Shown piece after piece: positions 32,749-39,713 of a stretch of 64,000 nucleotides of DNA (position 1 is the stretch's first letter; each line of letters opens with the position of its first letter). The translations under genes and the position numbers were made by a program. The stretch spans positions 62,001 through 126,000 of the forward strand of contig SUYG01000037.1 of assembly GCA_015060555.1 (NCBI GenBank), given 5' to 3'. The DNA comes from Physcousia sp015060555. Its GTDB lineage: Bacteria > Bacteroidota > Bacteroidia > Bacteroidales > Bacteroidaceae. A model generated the notes under the pieces. It searched no databases, was not told the DNA's origin, and saw nothing but the letters and a program-made list of their open reading frames with translations.

Positions 32749-33971
32749 TTTTCTTTACTTTTTTCATCGCCCGCCGCTACCTCTTCTCGCGCAAGAGCCG
32801 CAACACCATCAACATCATCTCGATTATCTCCGTGTGTGGCGTGGCGCTGGCCACCATGGCATTGGTGGTCACGCTCTCCGTCTTCAACGGCTTCCGCGAT
32901 ATGGTGGCCTCCTTCTTCACGGCCTTCGACCCCGAGTTGAAGGTCACGCTGGTCGAAGGGAAGACCCTTCCCGCCGACGATCCGGCGTTGACGAAGCTGC
33001 GCCAGTATGAGGGCATTGAGGTCTATACCGAGGTGCTGGAAGACCAGGCCCTCATCGTGGGCAACGAGCGCCAGTGGGTCATCAACATCAAGGGCGTGGA
33101 AGACAACTTCCAGAGGCAGGCTGACATCGACGGCATCCTCTATGGCGACGGTGAGTTCATTCTCCACGCCGATGTCCTCGACTACGGCATCATGGGCATT
33201 CGTCTGGCACAGCAGCTGGGCCTCGGCACCACCTACGACGGCGGTCTGCCCATCTATGCGCCCCGTCGTGGCGAGCGTGTGAACATGGCCAACCCCATGG
33301 CCAGCTTCAACAAGGACGAGCTCTACTCCCCAGGCGTTGTCTTCGCTGTCAACCAGAGTCAGTACGATGCCAGCTACATCCTCACCTCCATCTCCTTTGC
33401 CCGCAGGCTCTTCGACCGTCAGGGAATGGTCAGCGCCATTGAGCTGCGCCTGAAACCGGGCGTCAAGTTGAGCCGTGCCAAGTCCGAGATCCGTGAGCTG
33501 TTGGGCGACCGCTTCCTGGTGCAGGACCGCTACGAGCAGCAGGAGGACACCTTCCGCATCATGCAGGTGGAGAAGCTCATCGCCTACCTCTTCCTCTCCT
33601 TTATACTTCTCGTGGCTTGCTTCAACATCATCGGCTCCCTGTCGATGCTGATGATCGACAAGAAAGCCGATGTCCAGACGCTGCGGGCCTTGGGCGCCAA
33701 CGACCGTCAGACCTCGCAGATCTTCCTCCTCGAGGGCTGGCTCATCTCCGGCTTCGGGGCTGCCGTGGGAATTATTCTCGGTCTGCTGCTCTGCTGGCTG
33801 CAGATAGAGTTCGGCTTCATCAAGCTGGGCAACAGCGAGGGCGCTTTCATCATCGACACCTACCCCGTCAGCGTCCACGCCACCGACATCCTCCTCATCT
33901 TCGCCACCGTCCTCGCCGCCGGCTTCCTTGCCGTCTGGCTCCCCGTCCGTCGCATGACGCGTAACCTCTAA
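32670..33971 (+). CDS. LolC/LolE-type ABC transporter permease with a repeat-derived N-terminus
   Basis: A 433-residue FtsX/MacB-fold permease. The core starts at FFIARRYLFSRKSRNTINIIS with TM1, a large periplasmic domain follows, and three TM segments lie at the C-terminus (CFNIIGSLSMLMIDKKADVQTLRALGA). This pattern fits LolC/E, which extract lipoproteins from the inner membrane. Residues 1-30 (MDSNVSQHSKVTTPLHTREG and on) come from the palindromic element. Other Bacteroidetes members start directly before the ARRYLF segment and are about 25 residues shorter. No LolD ATPase is adjacent. Confidence 0.88.
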   Translation: MDSNVSQHSKVTTPLHTREGQGGGSAFFFTFFIARRYLFSRKSRNTINIISIISVCGVALATMALVVTLSVFNGFRDMVASFFTAFDPELKVTLVEGKTLPADDPALTKLRQYEGIEVYTEVLEDQALIVGNERQWVINIKGVEDNFQRQADIDGILYGDGEFILHADVLDYGIMGIRLAQQLGLGTTYDGGLPIYAPRRGERVNMANPMASFNKDELYSPGVVFAVNQSQYDASYILTSISFARRLFDRQGMVSAIELRLKPGVKLSRAKSEIRELLGDRFLVQDRYEQQEDTFRIMQVEKLIAYLFLSFILLVACFNIIGSLSMLMIDKKADVQTLRALGANDRQTSQIFLLEGWLISGFGAAVGIILGLLLCWLQIEFGFIKLGNSEGAFIIDTYPVSVHATDILLIFATVLAAGFLAVWLPVRRMTRNL

Positions 33972-33983
33972 TCCCTGTCACCC

Positions 33984-34050
33984 AGAAGACTAAGGTCTTC
34001 AGGCGATAAGAGTAAGCTCCTCACGCCGAAGGACCATGGTCTTACCCCTT
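33984..34050. repeat. Intergenic palindromic repeat, copy 2
   Basis: Aligns with 14946-15006: a GAAGAC..GGTCTTC hairpin, then AAGAGTAAG and a CGCCGAAGGACCATGGTCTT part. The two lie 19 kb apart in unrelated intergenic gaps. Confidence 0.55.
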
Positions 34051-34072
34051 TTGCCACCTGTGGCAAAACATT

Positions 34073-34111
34073 TTCTCATAAGTGAGAAAATGTTTTCTCA
34101 CTTATGAGAAA
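34073..34111. repeat. Double palindrome TTTTCTCATAAGTGAGAAAA
   Basis: TTTTCTCATAAGTGAGAAAA is followed after TG by TTTTCTCACTTATGAGAAAA. Each half is a hairpin and the two are also inverted copies of each other. Confidence 0.85.
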
Positions 34112-34133
34112 AATCATAAGGTCAAGCCCTTCT

Positions 34134-34240
34134 GGGTGGATCACCATGGTAATCCGCCCAACACACCATGGTGCATCGCCCGAAACCCTATACCCTTTTG
34201 GCCGAAACCCTATAGGCTTTCGCCATTTTCCTTATAGGCT
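34134..34240. repeat. Cluster of short palindromes (ACCATGGT, CCGAAACCCTATA)
   Basis: GGTGGATCACCATGGTAATC is close to palindromic and ACCATGGTG recurs at 34161. CCGAAACCCTATA occurs twice (34180 and 34203). No gene is seen in 33972-34528, a 557-base gap made almost wholly of such modules. Confidence 0.6.
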
Positions 34241-34273
34241 TCACACACACCCATCCTTTTCTCAAAAAAACTT

Positions 34274-34350
34274 TTGCGAGAAACCCTACGAACCCTACGC
34301 AATGAACGAGTATTTTTCGTAGGGTGCGTAGGGTTTCTCGCAAAAATTTT
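34274..34350. repeat. 28-bp inverted repeat (TTTTGCGAGAAACCCTACG...)
   Basis: The 5' arm is TTTTGCGAGAAACCCTACG plus AACCCTACG. The 3' arm is its complement with one mismatch, and the loop is about 22 bases. One arm is repeated at 39004-39035. Confidence 0.85.
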
Positions 34351-34359
34351 TCTCAATTT

Positions 34360-34433
34360 AGTTAGCACATATCACGAATCAGTAGTTGAAGGTCCTCCAA
34401 AGTAGGACATCACCACGGTGATATGTGCTAACT
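34360..34433. repeat. Perfect 16-bp inverted repeat with nested hairpin
   Basis: AGTTAGCACATATCAC at 34360-34375 pairs perfectly with GTGATATGTGCTAACT at 34418-34433. Inside, GTCCT and AGGAC (34392-34409) form a second stem. Confidence 0.85.
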
Positions 34434-34528
34434 ATTTTAAAAAAAATTTTTTTTCTTATCCAAAGTGTGTTTTAAGGTGAGGAGGGTAAAAAAAAGGGGA
34501 TTCTTTTGGCAGCTTCAATAAAGTTTCA

Positions 34529-34536
34529 TACTTTTG
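34529..34536 (+). promoter_or_regulatory. Promoter -7 element (TACTTTTG) of a small gene
   Basis: TAnnTTTG match 21 bases before the ATG at 34558. Confidence 0.65.
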
Positions 34537-34557
34537 CGGCAGAAAAAACTGCGTATC

Positions 34558-34803
34558 ATGACCACAACCATCAACATTTCTCTGAATATGCCTTCTACCT
34601 ATGGTGTAGAACGGATTACGCGCCAGCTTACAGAGTATGCCCAACTTCTCATTGCTCAGGACGCCCAAGAATCCGTGATAGGGGAACATATAGCTCTTAC
34701 GACAGAGATGCTGATGGCTGCACAAAAGGCCGAAGAAGAATTCAAGGCCGGACAATGCACTGATATGCAAACTTTTGAGAAGAGGTTCCAGAAATGGCTA
34801 TGA
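34558..34803 (+). CDS. Small hypothetical protein (81 residues)
   Basis: I do not recognise a family. The start MTTTINISLNMPSTYGVERITRQLTEYAQ is predicted strand then helix, and the rest is helical and acidic with Gln/Glu-rich stretches. Size and shape recall antitoxin or DNA-binding partner proteins, but no toxin gene is beside it. It is supported as a gene by a well-placed promoter and codon use like the host's. It stands alone between the repeat cluster and the candidate RNA. Confidence 0.6.
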   Translation: MTTTINISLNMPSTYGVERITRQLTEYAQLLIAQDAQESVIGEHIALTTEMLMAAQKAEEEFKAGQCTDMQTFEKRFQKWL

Positions 34804-34900
34804 ACATTCTGTTTAGCCTTCACTTCCGGCCATTCTACGCTTTTTAGACCTTTAGATTCAATTTTTTCATCGTTTTTCTTGCGCATTGGAAAATAATGCG

Positions 34901-34908
34901 TACATTTG
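34901..34908 (+). promoter_or_regulatory. Promoter -7 element (TACATTTG) of a candidate non-coding RNA
   Basis: TAnnTTTG match. No credible open frame starts within the next 300 bases; a structured region begins at once. Confidence 0.6.
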
Positions 34909-35150
34909 CAGCGGCTTGGGGGAGAAATCCCGAGCCGCAGATGCATTAGCTTATTATTTCGCACTTACCGAAAAGACCTCGGAAATCTTCTTCTGGAATA
35001 GTTCGATTTAAGAAGCAGGGGGAAAGGCCAAAGACAGGCATCTCCCAGACTACACGTAGCTATGCACACGCTTTGGCGTGGAGCATTCTTATATGTAGTC
35101 AGGGGTTCCAATCCGAGGTCTGCCCCTCAGGTAAGTGCATAAGAGTGGCC
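34909..35150 (+). ncRNA. Candidate structured RNA (6S-like shape)
   Basis: Directly after a promoter a hairpin GCGGCTTGGG..CCCGAGCCGC (34911-34938) is followed by a long imperfect helix. GCACTTACC (34961-34969) pairs with GGTAAGTGC (35130-35138). After an internal loop, GACCTCGGA (34975-34983) pairs with TCCGAGGTC (35112-35120). Inside is another hairpin from GACTAC to GTAGTC (35048-35100) with CACGC-TTTG-GCGTG at its tip. A rod with a central bubble resembles 6S RNA, but I see no sequence hallmark that proves it. Other structured RNAs, or a long leader of the gene at 35221, remain possible. Confidence 0.5.
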
Positions 35151-35220
35151 ACGCCAATTTTATGTCCTTTCCGTTTTGCTCTCTGCTTGAACATTATTAC
35201 TAACCTAAAATGTAAGCGAC

Positions 35221-36396
35221 ATGAAAAAATTATTTTATATTTTGATGATTGTCTATTCTATACAAACATATGCTGATGGACTTGAAGGCCAATATCAAGG
35301 TTGGGAAGAGGCTATTTCTGAAATTCGAGTAAATATAAAGAAAACTAATACATATATATTAGAAATATACTTTTTAGACCAGAATGGGATAAATATTTAT
35401 GAAGCATCTAGTTTGATGATTAAACCAAATTCCCCCAATGCAATAAAGATTTCATTAGTTAATAAGGTTCGAATTAAGGGAGAAAGTCCTGATCTTCCAG
35501 ATAGTGGATGCTTGTGTTTCAGCGCAGTTAATGGAATGGTTGACAATATTGAATTAATAATGGGTGTGGAACATTATTATCTTGAACGAAGCAAATCTAT
35601 CCATCAGAAAAACACTTCAACTAAAAAGGAGCCGTATGTAACAATACATAAAGTGTGGATTGATCATGGGGTGTCCAAAAATGATTTAGACGGAATCGTA
35701 ATTCATGCAGAACTTACTGCTCATGGAATAAAAGGACATAGTTTGAAAGGAATAGCCTATTTCTATGATGACAAAAAAAATAAACTCATGCAGAGAGAGA
35801 ATAGTTACAGAACATTTGATGGACAAGTATGTTCACATGCTATCTCGTCACATGTAGATTATGATGATTCACATTATAGTGATTTTCAAATTTTTATGCC
35901 ATATTCGCATTTACCATTAAAAACAGGGAATCAAACATATTATGTTTTAGTTGATTTTATCGATTGTGTAACTGATAGATTTTTGTCCCATAATAGAAAT
36001 TATGTGTCTTTCGTAGGAAATGGTATATACAATTATCAAAATAGTAATTCGAAAAAGCCAGAAGAAGAAAGAATTCCAAATATTTCAGCCACTTTTGGAC
36101 GAAAAGGAGGATGGACCTATAGATTGAATTTAAACGGAACTTTCCATTATCATAATTATACAACAGACAATTACGGGCGTAAGATAAAAGATGTCTCTAT
36201 AACGCATGGTACATATTTCATAACAAAAGGGTATAGATCTGGCACATATGAATATGGAGGATATACGGTACATCTAAGATTTGAAAATGGAAAGCAGGAG
36301 ATTGCTCATCTTCGATATGAAGGGAATCGAGCTGTTCTTATCAGTAATTTTTATGGTGGTGTAGGAAAACGTAATGAAGAAATGGTTGGTGAATAA
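35221..36396 (+). CDS. AT-rich secreted protein of unknown function (391 residues)
   Basis: Begins with a signal peptide (MKKLFYILMIVYSIQTYA). The middle (about 135-255; KVWIDHGVSKNDLDGIVIHA, LKGIAYFYDDKKNKLM, FQIFMPYSHLPL) has the look of a beta-sandwich domain that recurs in secreted Bacteroidetes proteins of unknown role. A C-terminal beta-rich part (TYRLNLNGTFHYHNYTTDNY, HGTYFITKG) resembles a small lipocalin-like barrel. Codon use is strongly AT-rich compared with the rest of the window, suggesting transfer. It has no visible promoter other than that before the RNA. Function unknown. Confidence 0.75.
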   Translation: MKKLFYILMIVYSIQTYADGLEGQYQGWEEAISEIRVNIKKTNTYILEIYFLDQNGINIYEASSLMIKPNSPNAIKISLVNKVRIKGESPDLPDSGCLCFSAVNGMVDNIELIMGVEHYYLERSKSIHQKNTSTKKEPYVTIHKVWIDHGVSKNDLDGIVIHAELTAHGIKGHSLKGIAYFYDDKKNKLMQRENSYRTFDGQVCSHAISSHVDYDDSHYSDFQIFMPYSHLPLKTGNQTYYVLVDFIDCVTDRFLSHNRNYVSFVGNGIYNYQNSNSKKPEEERIPNISATFGRKGGWTYRLNLNGTFHYHNYTTDNYGRKIKDVSITHGTYFITKGYRSGTYEYGGYTVHLRFENGKQEIAHLRYEGNRAVLISNFYGGVGKRNEEMVGE

Positions 36397-36524
36397 TAAC
36401 TCAATAGTATCATATAAACAACGGTTCTCTCTGTTTAAATATGTTCATTATGAAATATAAGGAGAGTAGATCCTCTTAAAACTGGGCAAAAACTGAGAAG
36501 TCTAAAGAGCAGTATTAGTATTAA

Positions 36525-36552
36525 AACCGACGGGCCGATGGGATATAACTGG
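36525..36552 (+). repeat. 28-bp leader repeat, copy 1
   Basis: The sequence from AACCGACGGGCCGATGGG to ATAACTGG is identical to 37092-37119. It is GC-rich in AT-rich surroundings and ends 10 bases before the ATG at 36563. Confidence 0.9.
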
Positions 36553-36562
36553 TAAAAGTAGA

Positions 36563-36970
36563 ATGAAACGATTTATGTTGTCTTTTTGTATTATGTTTTT
36601 ATCATGTGTAACATATGCACACTCTGTAATCTTAGTCCCTAATACAGGCTGCGAAAAAGTTGTTCCTTTATCTGGCGTGACTAAAGTGTCTGAAGGAATT
36701 TTCGGGTTAGCAGTTAGATCAGGGGCTAAAGATAGGATTGTAGATAGTAATGCATGCAAACTGAAAAGATGTATGATATTTAGTTGTGATTATGAATTAG
36801 AACGAGGTAAAATTCTTAATATTACAGATGATGTAATTGTTGTTCGTGTAACATATTACTATTATGATGGTCATAGCAGAAAGGATGAAATAGAAGTTCT
36901 ACCGCGTACTTTTAGCCGTTTAATGGGTAAAGAAGGTGTTCAAAAAATTGTATGTACATTTGATTATTGA
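36563..36970 (+). CDS. Small secreted protein, paralogue A
   Basis: A 135-residue exported protein (signal peptide to about AHS at residue 19). The mature part has four Cys (GCEK, NACKLKRCMIFSC) in the first two thirds plus one near the end, so disulfides are likely. It shares about two thirds of its residues with the protein at 37511. A 95-base core (36695-36789) is identical in both. Family unknown to me. The codon use is AT-rich. The leader repeat lies just before the ribosome-binding region. Confidence 0.8.
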   Translation: MKRFMLSFCIMFLSCVTYAHSVILVPNTGCEKVVPLSGVTKVSEGIFGLAVRSGAKDRIVDSNACKLKRCMIFSCDYELERGKILNITDDVIVVRVTYYYYDGHSRKDEIEVLPRTFSRLMGKEGVQKIVCTFDY

Positions 36971-37091
36971 TTTTAAATAGTCCTTTCCAAAAATACGAAG
37001 CGTATGTTTATTATAATCTTAGATTTTGGTGAATAATATCCAATAGATAGAATACTATCATTTTTTTATCAACTTCAAAATTTAATTCATG

Positions 37092-37119
37092 AACCGACGG
37101 GCCGATGGGATATAACTGG
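37092..37119 (+). repeat. 28-bp leader repeat, copy 2
   Basis: Identical to 36525-36552; it ends 11 bases before the ATG at 37131. The genes that follow the two copies are unrelated in sequence. Confidence 0.9.
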
Positions 37120-37130
37120 CAACAATTAAG

Positions 37131-37478
37131 ATGAAAAAGTTATTATTATTTGCTTTAATGGTCACAGCTATTGCAACTATTTCACAAGTTGCTAATGGAA
37201 AAAAGAATGCTGAACCCAAAAATACTTCAATTAATATATCAGATGAATGGACACATAAAGTTACTCGGGGTTATGATGAATATGGCAATTATATCCATCA
37301 AATAGAAGCTATGATAAAATCAACACCTAGTGGTTTGATAATCAAAGCGAGAATGACGGGTTTTCGATACGACAATGATGAATGGTTTTCTGTAACAAAA
37401 GGTAACTATAAATGTGGAGAAAACACATATAAATATCGCGTTTATCAATGGGAGTCATATCTTTACTTTAATTTGTAA
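37131..37478 (+). CDS. Small secreted protein of unknown function (115 residues)
   Basis: A signal peptide (MKKLLLFALMVTAIATISQVANG) precedes about 92 beta-rich residues (DEWTHKVTRGYDEYGNYIHQIE, YKYRVYQWESYLYFNL). No family recognised. It is AT-rich like its neighbours and carries the same leader repeat as paralogue A, 32 bases before paralogue B. Confidence 0.7.
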   Translation: MKKLLLFALMVTAIATISQVANGKKNAEPKNTSINISDEWTHKVTRGYDEYGNYIHQIEAMIKSTPSGLIIKARMTGFRYDNDEWFSVTKGNYKCGENTYKYRVYQWESYLYFNL

Positions 37479-37510
37479 TTTATAACAACAGCAGAACTTA
37501 AAAAGAGTTT

Positions 37511-37918
37511 ATGAAACGATTAATGTTATTTTTTTGCACCGTATGTATCGCATGTGTAGCATTTGCTCACTCAGTAACTTTAGTTCCGAATACGGGTTAT
37601 GAGAAATTAGTTTCATTGCCTGGCGTGACTAAGGTTTCTGATGGAATTTTCGGGTTAGCAGTTAGATCAGGGGCTAAAGATAGGATTGTAGATAGTAATG
37701 CATGCAAACTGAAAAGATGTATGATATTTAGTTGTGACAATGAGTTGACAAGAGGTAAAGTTCTTAATATAACAGATAATCTCATTATTGTTCATGCAAC
37801 ATATTACTATTTTGACGGAACTACCAGAACTGAAAGAATTGAAGTGCTACCGCGTACTTTTAGTCGCTTAATGGGTAAAGAAGGTGTACAAAAAATTGTA
37901 TGTACATTTGATTACTAA
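37511..37918 (+). CDS. Small secreted protein, paralogue B
   Basis: A 135-residue paralogue of the protein at 36563 with the same signal-peptide plan, Cys pattern and C-terminus (RTFSRLMGKEGVQKIVCTFDY). It lacks the 28-bp leader repeat. The identical 95-base core against clearly diverged flanks points to gene conversion between the pair. Confidence 0.8.
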   Translation: MKRLMLFFCTVCIACVAFAHSVTLVPNTGYEKLVSLPGVTKVSDGIFGLAVRSGAKDRIVDSNACKLKRCMIFSCDNELTRGKVLNITDNLIIVHATYYYFDGTTRTERIEVLPRTFSRLMGKEGVQKIVCTFDY

Positions 37919-38001
37919 GTACACACATATAAAGTAGTATTAATTTGATATGATTGTCCATAAGCATTCGATATACTACAGGTAGAGTAACTTAATAATA
38001 C

Positions 38002-38045
38002 AGCAACAGCAGCTATATCATTTTCGATTTGTAGCTGCTGTTGCT
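38002..38045. terminator. 14-bp perfect hairpin AGCAACAGCAGCTA
   Basis: AGCAACAGCAGCTA pairs with TAGCTGCTGTTGCT over a 16-base loop. It ends the AT-rich gene block. A sister hairpin (ACAACAGCGGCTAC) lies at 38951-38992. Confidence 0.7.
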
Positions 38046-38076
38046 ATAACATCAGGTACTTCCTGTTATTGACTCT

Positions 38077-38295
38077 CTAACTCTTGACTGAGTGTAGAGG
38101 TGTTAAAGTGTTTACTTTCTTCTTGCGGAAACAATAAGACTTGCCCATAAGGAAATGGGTATAGTCGAGGGCATCCTGACGGAAGAACTCGTCCATGTCC
38201 CCATCTGTCCCGCATGTAAAGGGATGGCATGACTCTATGACCTCCCTGGTGAGTAGCGAGAGGTCGCAGTTAGTAAGGAGCCAAGAATAATCCAT
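38077..38295 (-). pseudogene. Truncated GNAT-type toxin gene
   Basis: Residues 1-57 (MDYSWLLTNCDLSLLTREVI, FTCGTDGDMDEFFRQDALDY, FLMGKSYCFR) match the N-terminus of GNAT acetyltransferase toxins of Bacteroidetes toxin-antitoxin pairs. Those proteins run to about 170 residues with the acetyl-CoA site later on. Here the frame turns into KKKVNTLTPLHSVKS and stops at residue 72, so the catalytic part is lost. Its ATG is 6 bases after the antitoxin-like gene stop. It cannot be an active acetyltransferase. Confidence 0.65.
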
Positions 38296-38301
38296 AGGAT
38301 G

Positions 38302-38472
38302 TTAAAAGCCTGAACGTTTCAACATCTCGCGCATAGCGACGTATTCCGGCTCTTTCGTGATGTCGCGCTTGGGGCGCTGGGCATACCTGCGCTCGGCCTC
38401 GTCTGCCAAGTCACGGAAACGGCGAGCTTCTTTACCATAAAGCGTCGGTATTGCTTTTATTGCTGTTGCCAT
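38302..38472 (-). CDS. Antitoxin-like small protein paired with the broken GNAT gene
   Basis: A 56-residue basic, helical protein (MATAIKAIPTLYGKEARRF, DITKEPEYVAMREML) of the kind coded just before GNAT toxins in Bacteroidetes. The ATG at 38472 is preferred over an in-frame ATG at 38520. A TACCTTTG promoter is found 183 bases upstream with a long structured leader. It seems an orphan now that its partner is truncated. Confidence 0.6.
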   Translation of the reverse strand: MATAIKAIPTLYGKEARRFRDLADEAERRYAQRPKRDITKEPEYVAMREMLKRSGF

Positions 38473-38655
38473 AGTTATATATACTCTATTTGTTAATCTT
38501 ATGTTAAACCGATATTGCAATAGGAGAACAGCGCTTGTTCCATGCCTCCTGTCTTATCGCTTTAGCGGCCTTCACGCCGCACAATTGCGGTTAAGCGAGA
38601 GCAATGATGCTTGCATCAATTGCCGAGCGTGAGCAGTTTCGCAGCCTCTCGGCTG
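38473..38655 (-). other. Long structured leader of the toxin-antitoxin remnant
   Basis: Between the promoter and the antitoxin ATG several short inverted repeats occur on the minus strand (AGCCGAGAGGCT; TGATGCAAGCATCA; GCGGC with GCCGC). No open frame is seen. It may be a regulatory leader or a repeat. Confidence 0.4.
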
Positions 38656-38663
38656 CAAAGGTA
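38656..38663 (-). promoter_or_regulatory. Promoter -7 element (TACCTTTG) of the toxin-antitoxin remnant
   Basis: TAnnTTTG match on the minus strand. Confidence 0.55.
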
Positions 38664-38709
38664 CAACTTTTATTTCAATTAACTGAACTTTCGGATGTGT
38701 TTTTTATTG

Positions 38710-38837
38710 ATCAAGAATTAGAGAATTAGAGAATTTACTAGCTTTTGCAAAGCAAAAGACATTCTATTCATTCTCATCAATTCATAAGACAGCGTATTGC
38801 ATATTGAGAAAAATTCTCCAATTCTCTAATTCTTGAT
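38710..38837. repeat. 128-bp foldback with 26-base arms (ATCAAGAATTAGAGAATT...)
   Basis: The left arm 38710-38735 and right arm 38812-38837 are inverted copies of an AATTAGAGAATT-type sequence with few mismatches. CTTTTGCAAAGCAAAAG forms a second palindrome inside. The gap 38664-39093 holds this and the next hairpin and no gene. Confidence 0.75.
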
Positions 38838-38950
38838 AGAAATAAAATACTTGACTGACAACAAGTTGTTCACATCCGAAACTTGAATAATATATTATAA
38901 ATGCGGGCAACAAAACAGTAAAGCTTAGCATTTGAGTTTAACAACCACTA

Positions 38951-38992
38951 ACAACAGCGGCTACAATCTCCTTTGACTGTAGCCGCTGTTGT
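38951..38992. repeat. 14-bp perfect hairpin ACAACAGCGGCTAC
   Basis: Pairs with GTAGCCGCTGTTGT over a 14-base loop. Closely related to the hairpin at 38002-38045. The single copy of the 28-bp repeat arm follows at 39004-39035. Confidence 0.8.
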
Positions 38993-39093
38993 CTTTGCCC
39001 TTGCGTAGGGTGCGTAGGGTTTCTCGCAAAAGTTTTTTTGAGGGACAAATTACTTTGTCAGCAAAACTGATAAGCACATTGCGACAATATACA

Positions 39094-39101
39094 TACCTTT
39101 G
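39094..39101 (+). promoter_or_regulatory. Promoter -7 element (TACCTTTG) of the PH-domain/XRE pair
   Basis: TAnnTTTG match 33 bases before the ATG at 39135. Confidence 0.65.
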
Positions 39102-39134
39102 CAGCGATTTCAAAACCACCAAACACGTTTGCGT

Positions 39135-39713
39135 ATGAAAACTATTTATGAATGTTCGCAAAGTAAGGGAATTAAATGGATGACTGCCATTTTCTTCTTT
39201 ATGATTATTATCGCTATTTTGATAGAGGTCTATGAGGTCTCTAAGGGTGTGAACCTCACCGCGGCCCTCATCGTGACGGCAATCCTGCTCCTCGTCCCAT
39301 TATCGTGTGTCCTCGTTTTCCCCATGTATATCATTGCGGACGATGAGGGGATCGGCATCCGCACGCTCGCCTGCACCAAGCTGATACCGTATGAGAACAT
39401 CGACCACATTGAACGCTTTGATGACCAGCATCCATTGTTTATTAACAAGGGGAAGGTTGGTAAGGTTACATTGGGCCCGTCCTTCCAAATGGGCTTGTTC
39501 AGTGTTGGCAACACCATTCGTCTGATGGGGGTAGGCGGTGTGTTTGGGTATATCGGCTGGTTCCGCACCAAGGGCATTGGCACTTTCCTCTCGTATGTAA
39601 CAGATGCAAAGAAGGTGTTCCTGATTTACCGCGTGAAGGGCAAGCCCATAGCCATCAGCGTCAGCGAGCCGGATGAGTTTATACCTTATTATATGAAAGG
39701 AGGGGCCAAATGA
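39135..39713 (+). CDS. Membrane protein with bacterial PH-like domain
   Basis: A 192-residue protein with two membrane helices near the N-terminus (about 15-70) followed by a beta-rich PH-like domain (GIGIRTLACTKLIPYENID, VFLIYRVKGKPIAISVSEPDEF). The pattern fits the bPH_6/YdbT-like group of membrane proteins of unknown role. The stop overlaps the XRE gene's ATG by 4 bases, so the two act together, perhaps as a sensor and regulator; that is inference only. Confidence 0.75.
   Translation: MKTIYECSQSKGIKWMTAIFFFMIIIAILIEVYEVSKGVNLTAALIVTAILLLVPLSCVLVFPMYIIADDEGIGIRTLACTKLIPYENIDHIERFDDQHPLFINKGKVGKVTLGPSFQMGLFSVGNTIRLMGVGGVFGYIGWFRTKGIGTFLSYVTDAKKVFLIYRVKGKPIAISVSEPDEFIPYYMKGGAK

Noticed and set aside
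34961..35138. Retron msr-msd RNA, because of flanking complementary 9-base segments like a1/a2
   Set aside because: No reverse transcriptase gene is found nearby; the following gene codes for a secreted protein.
34909..35150. tmRNA or RNase P RNA
   Set aside because: No tRNA-like ends or tag frame, and none of the conserved RNase P core sequence was seen.
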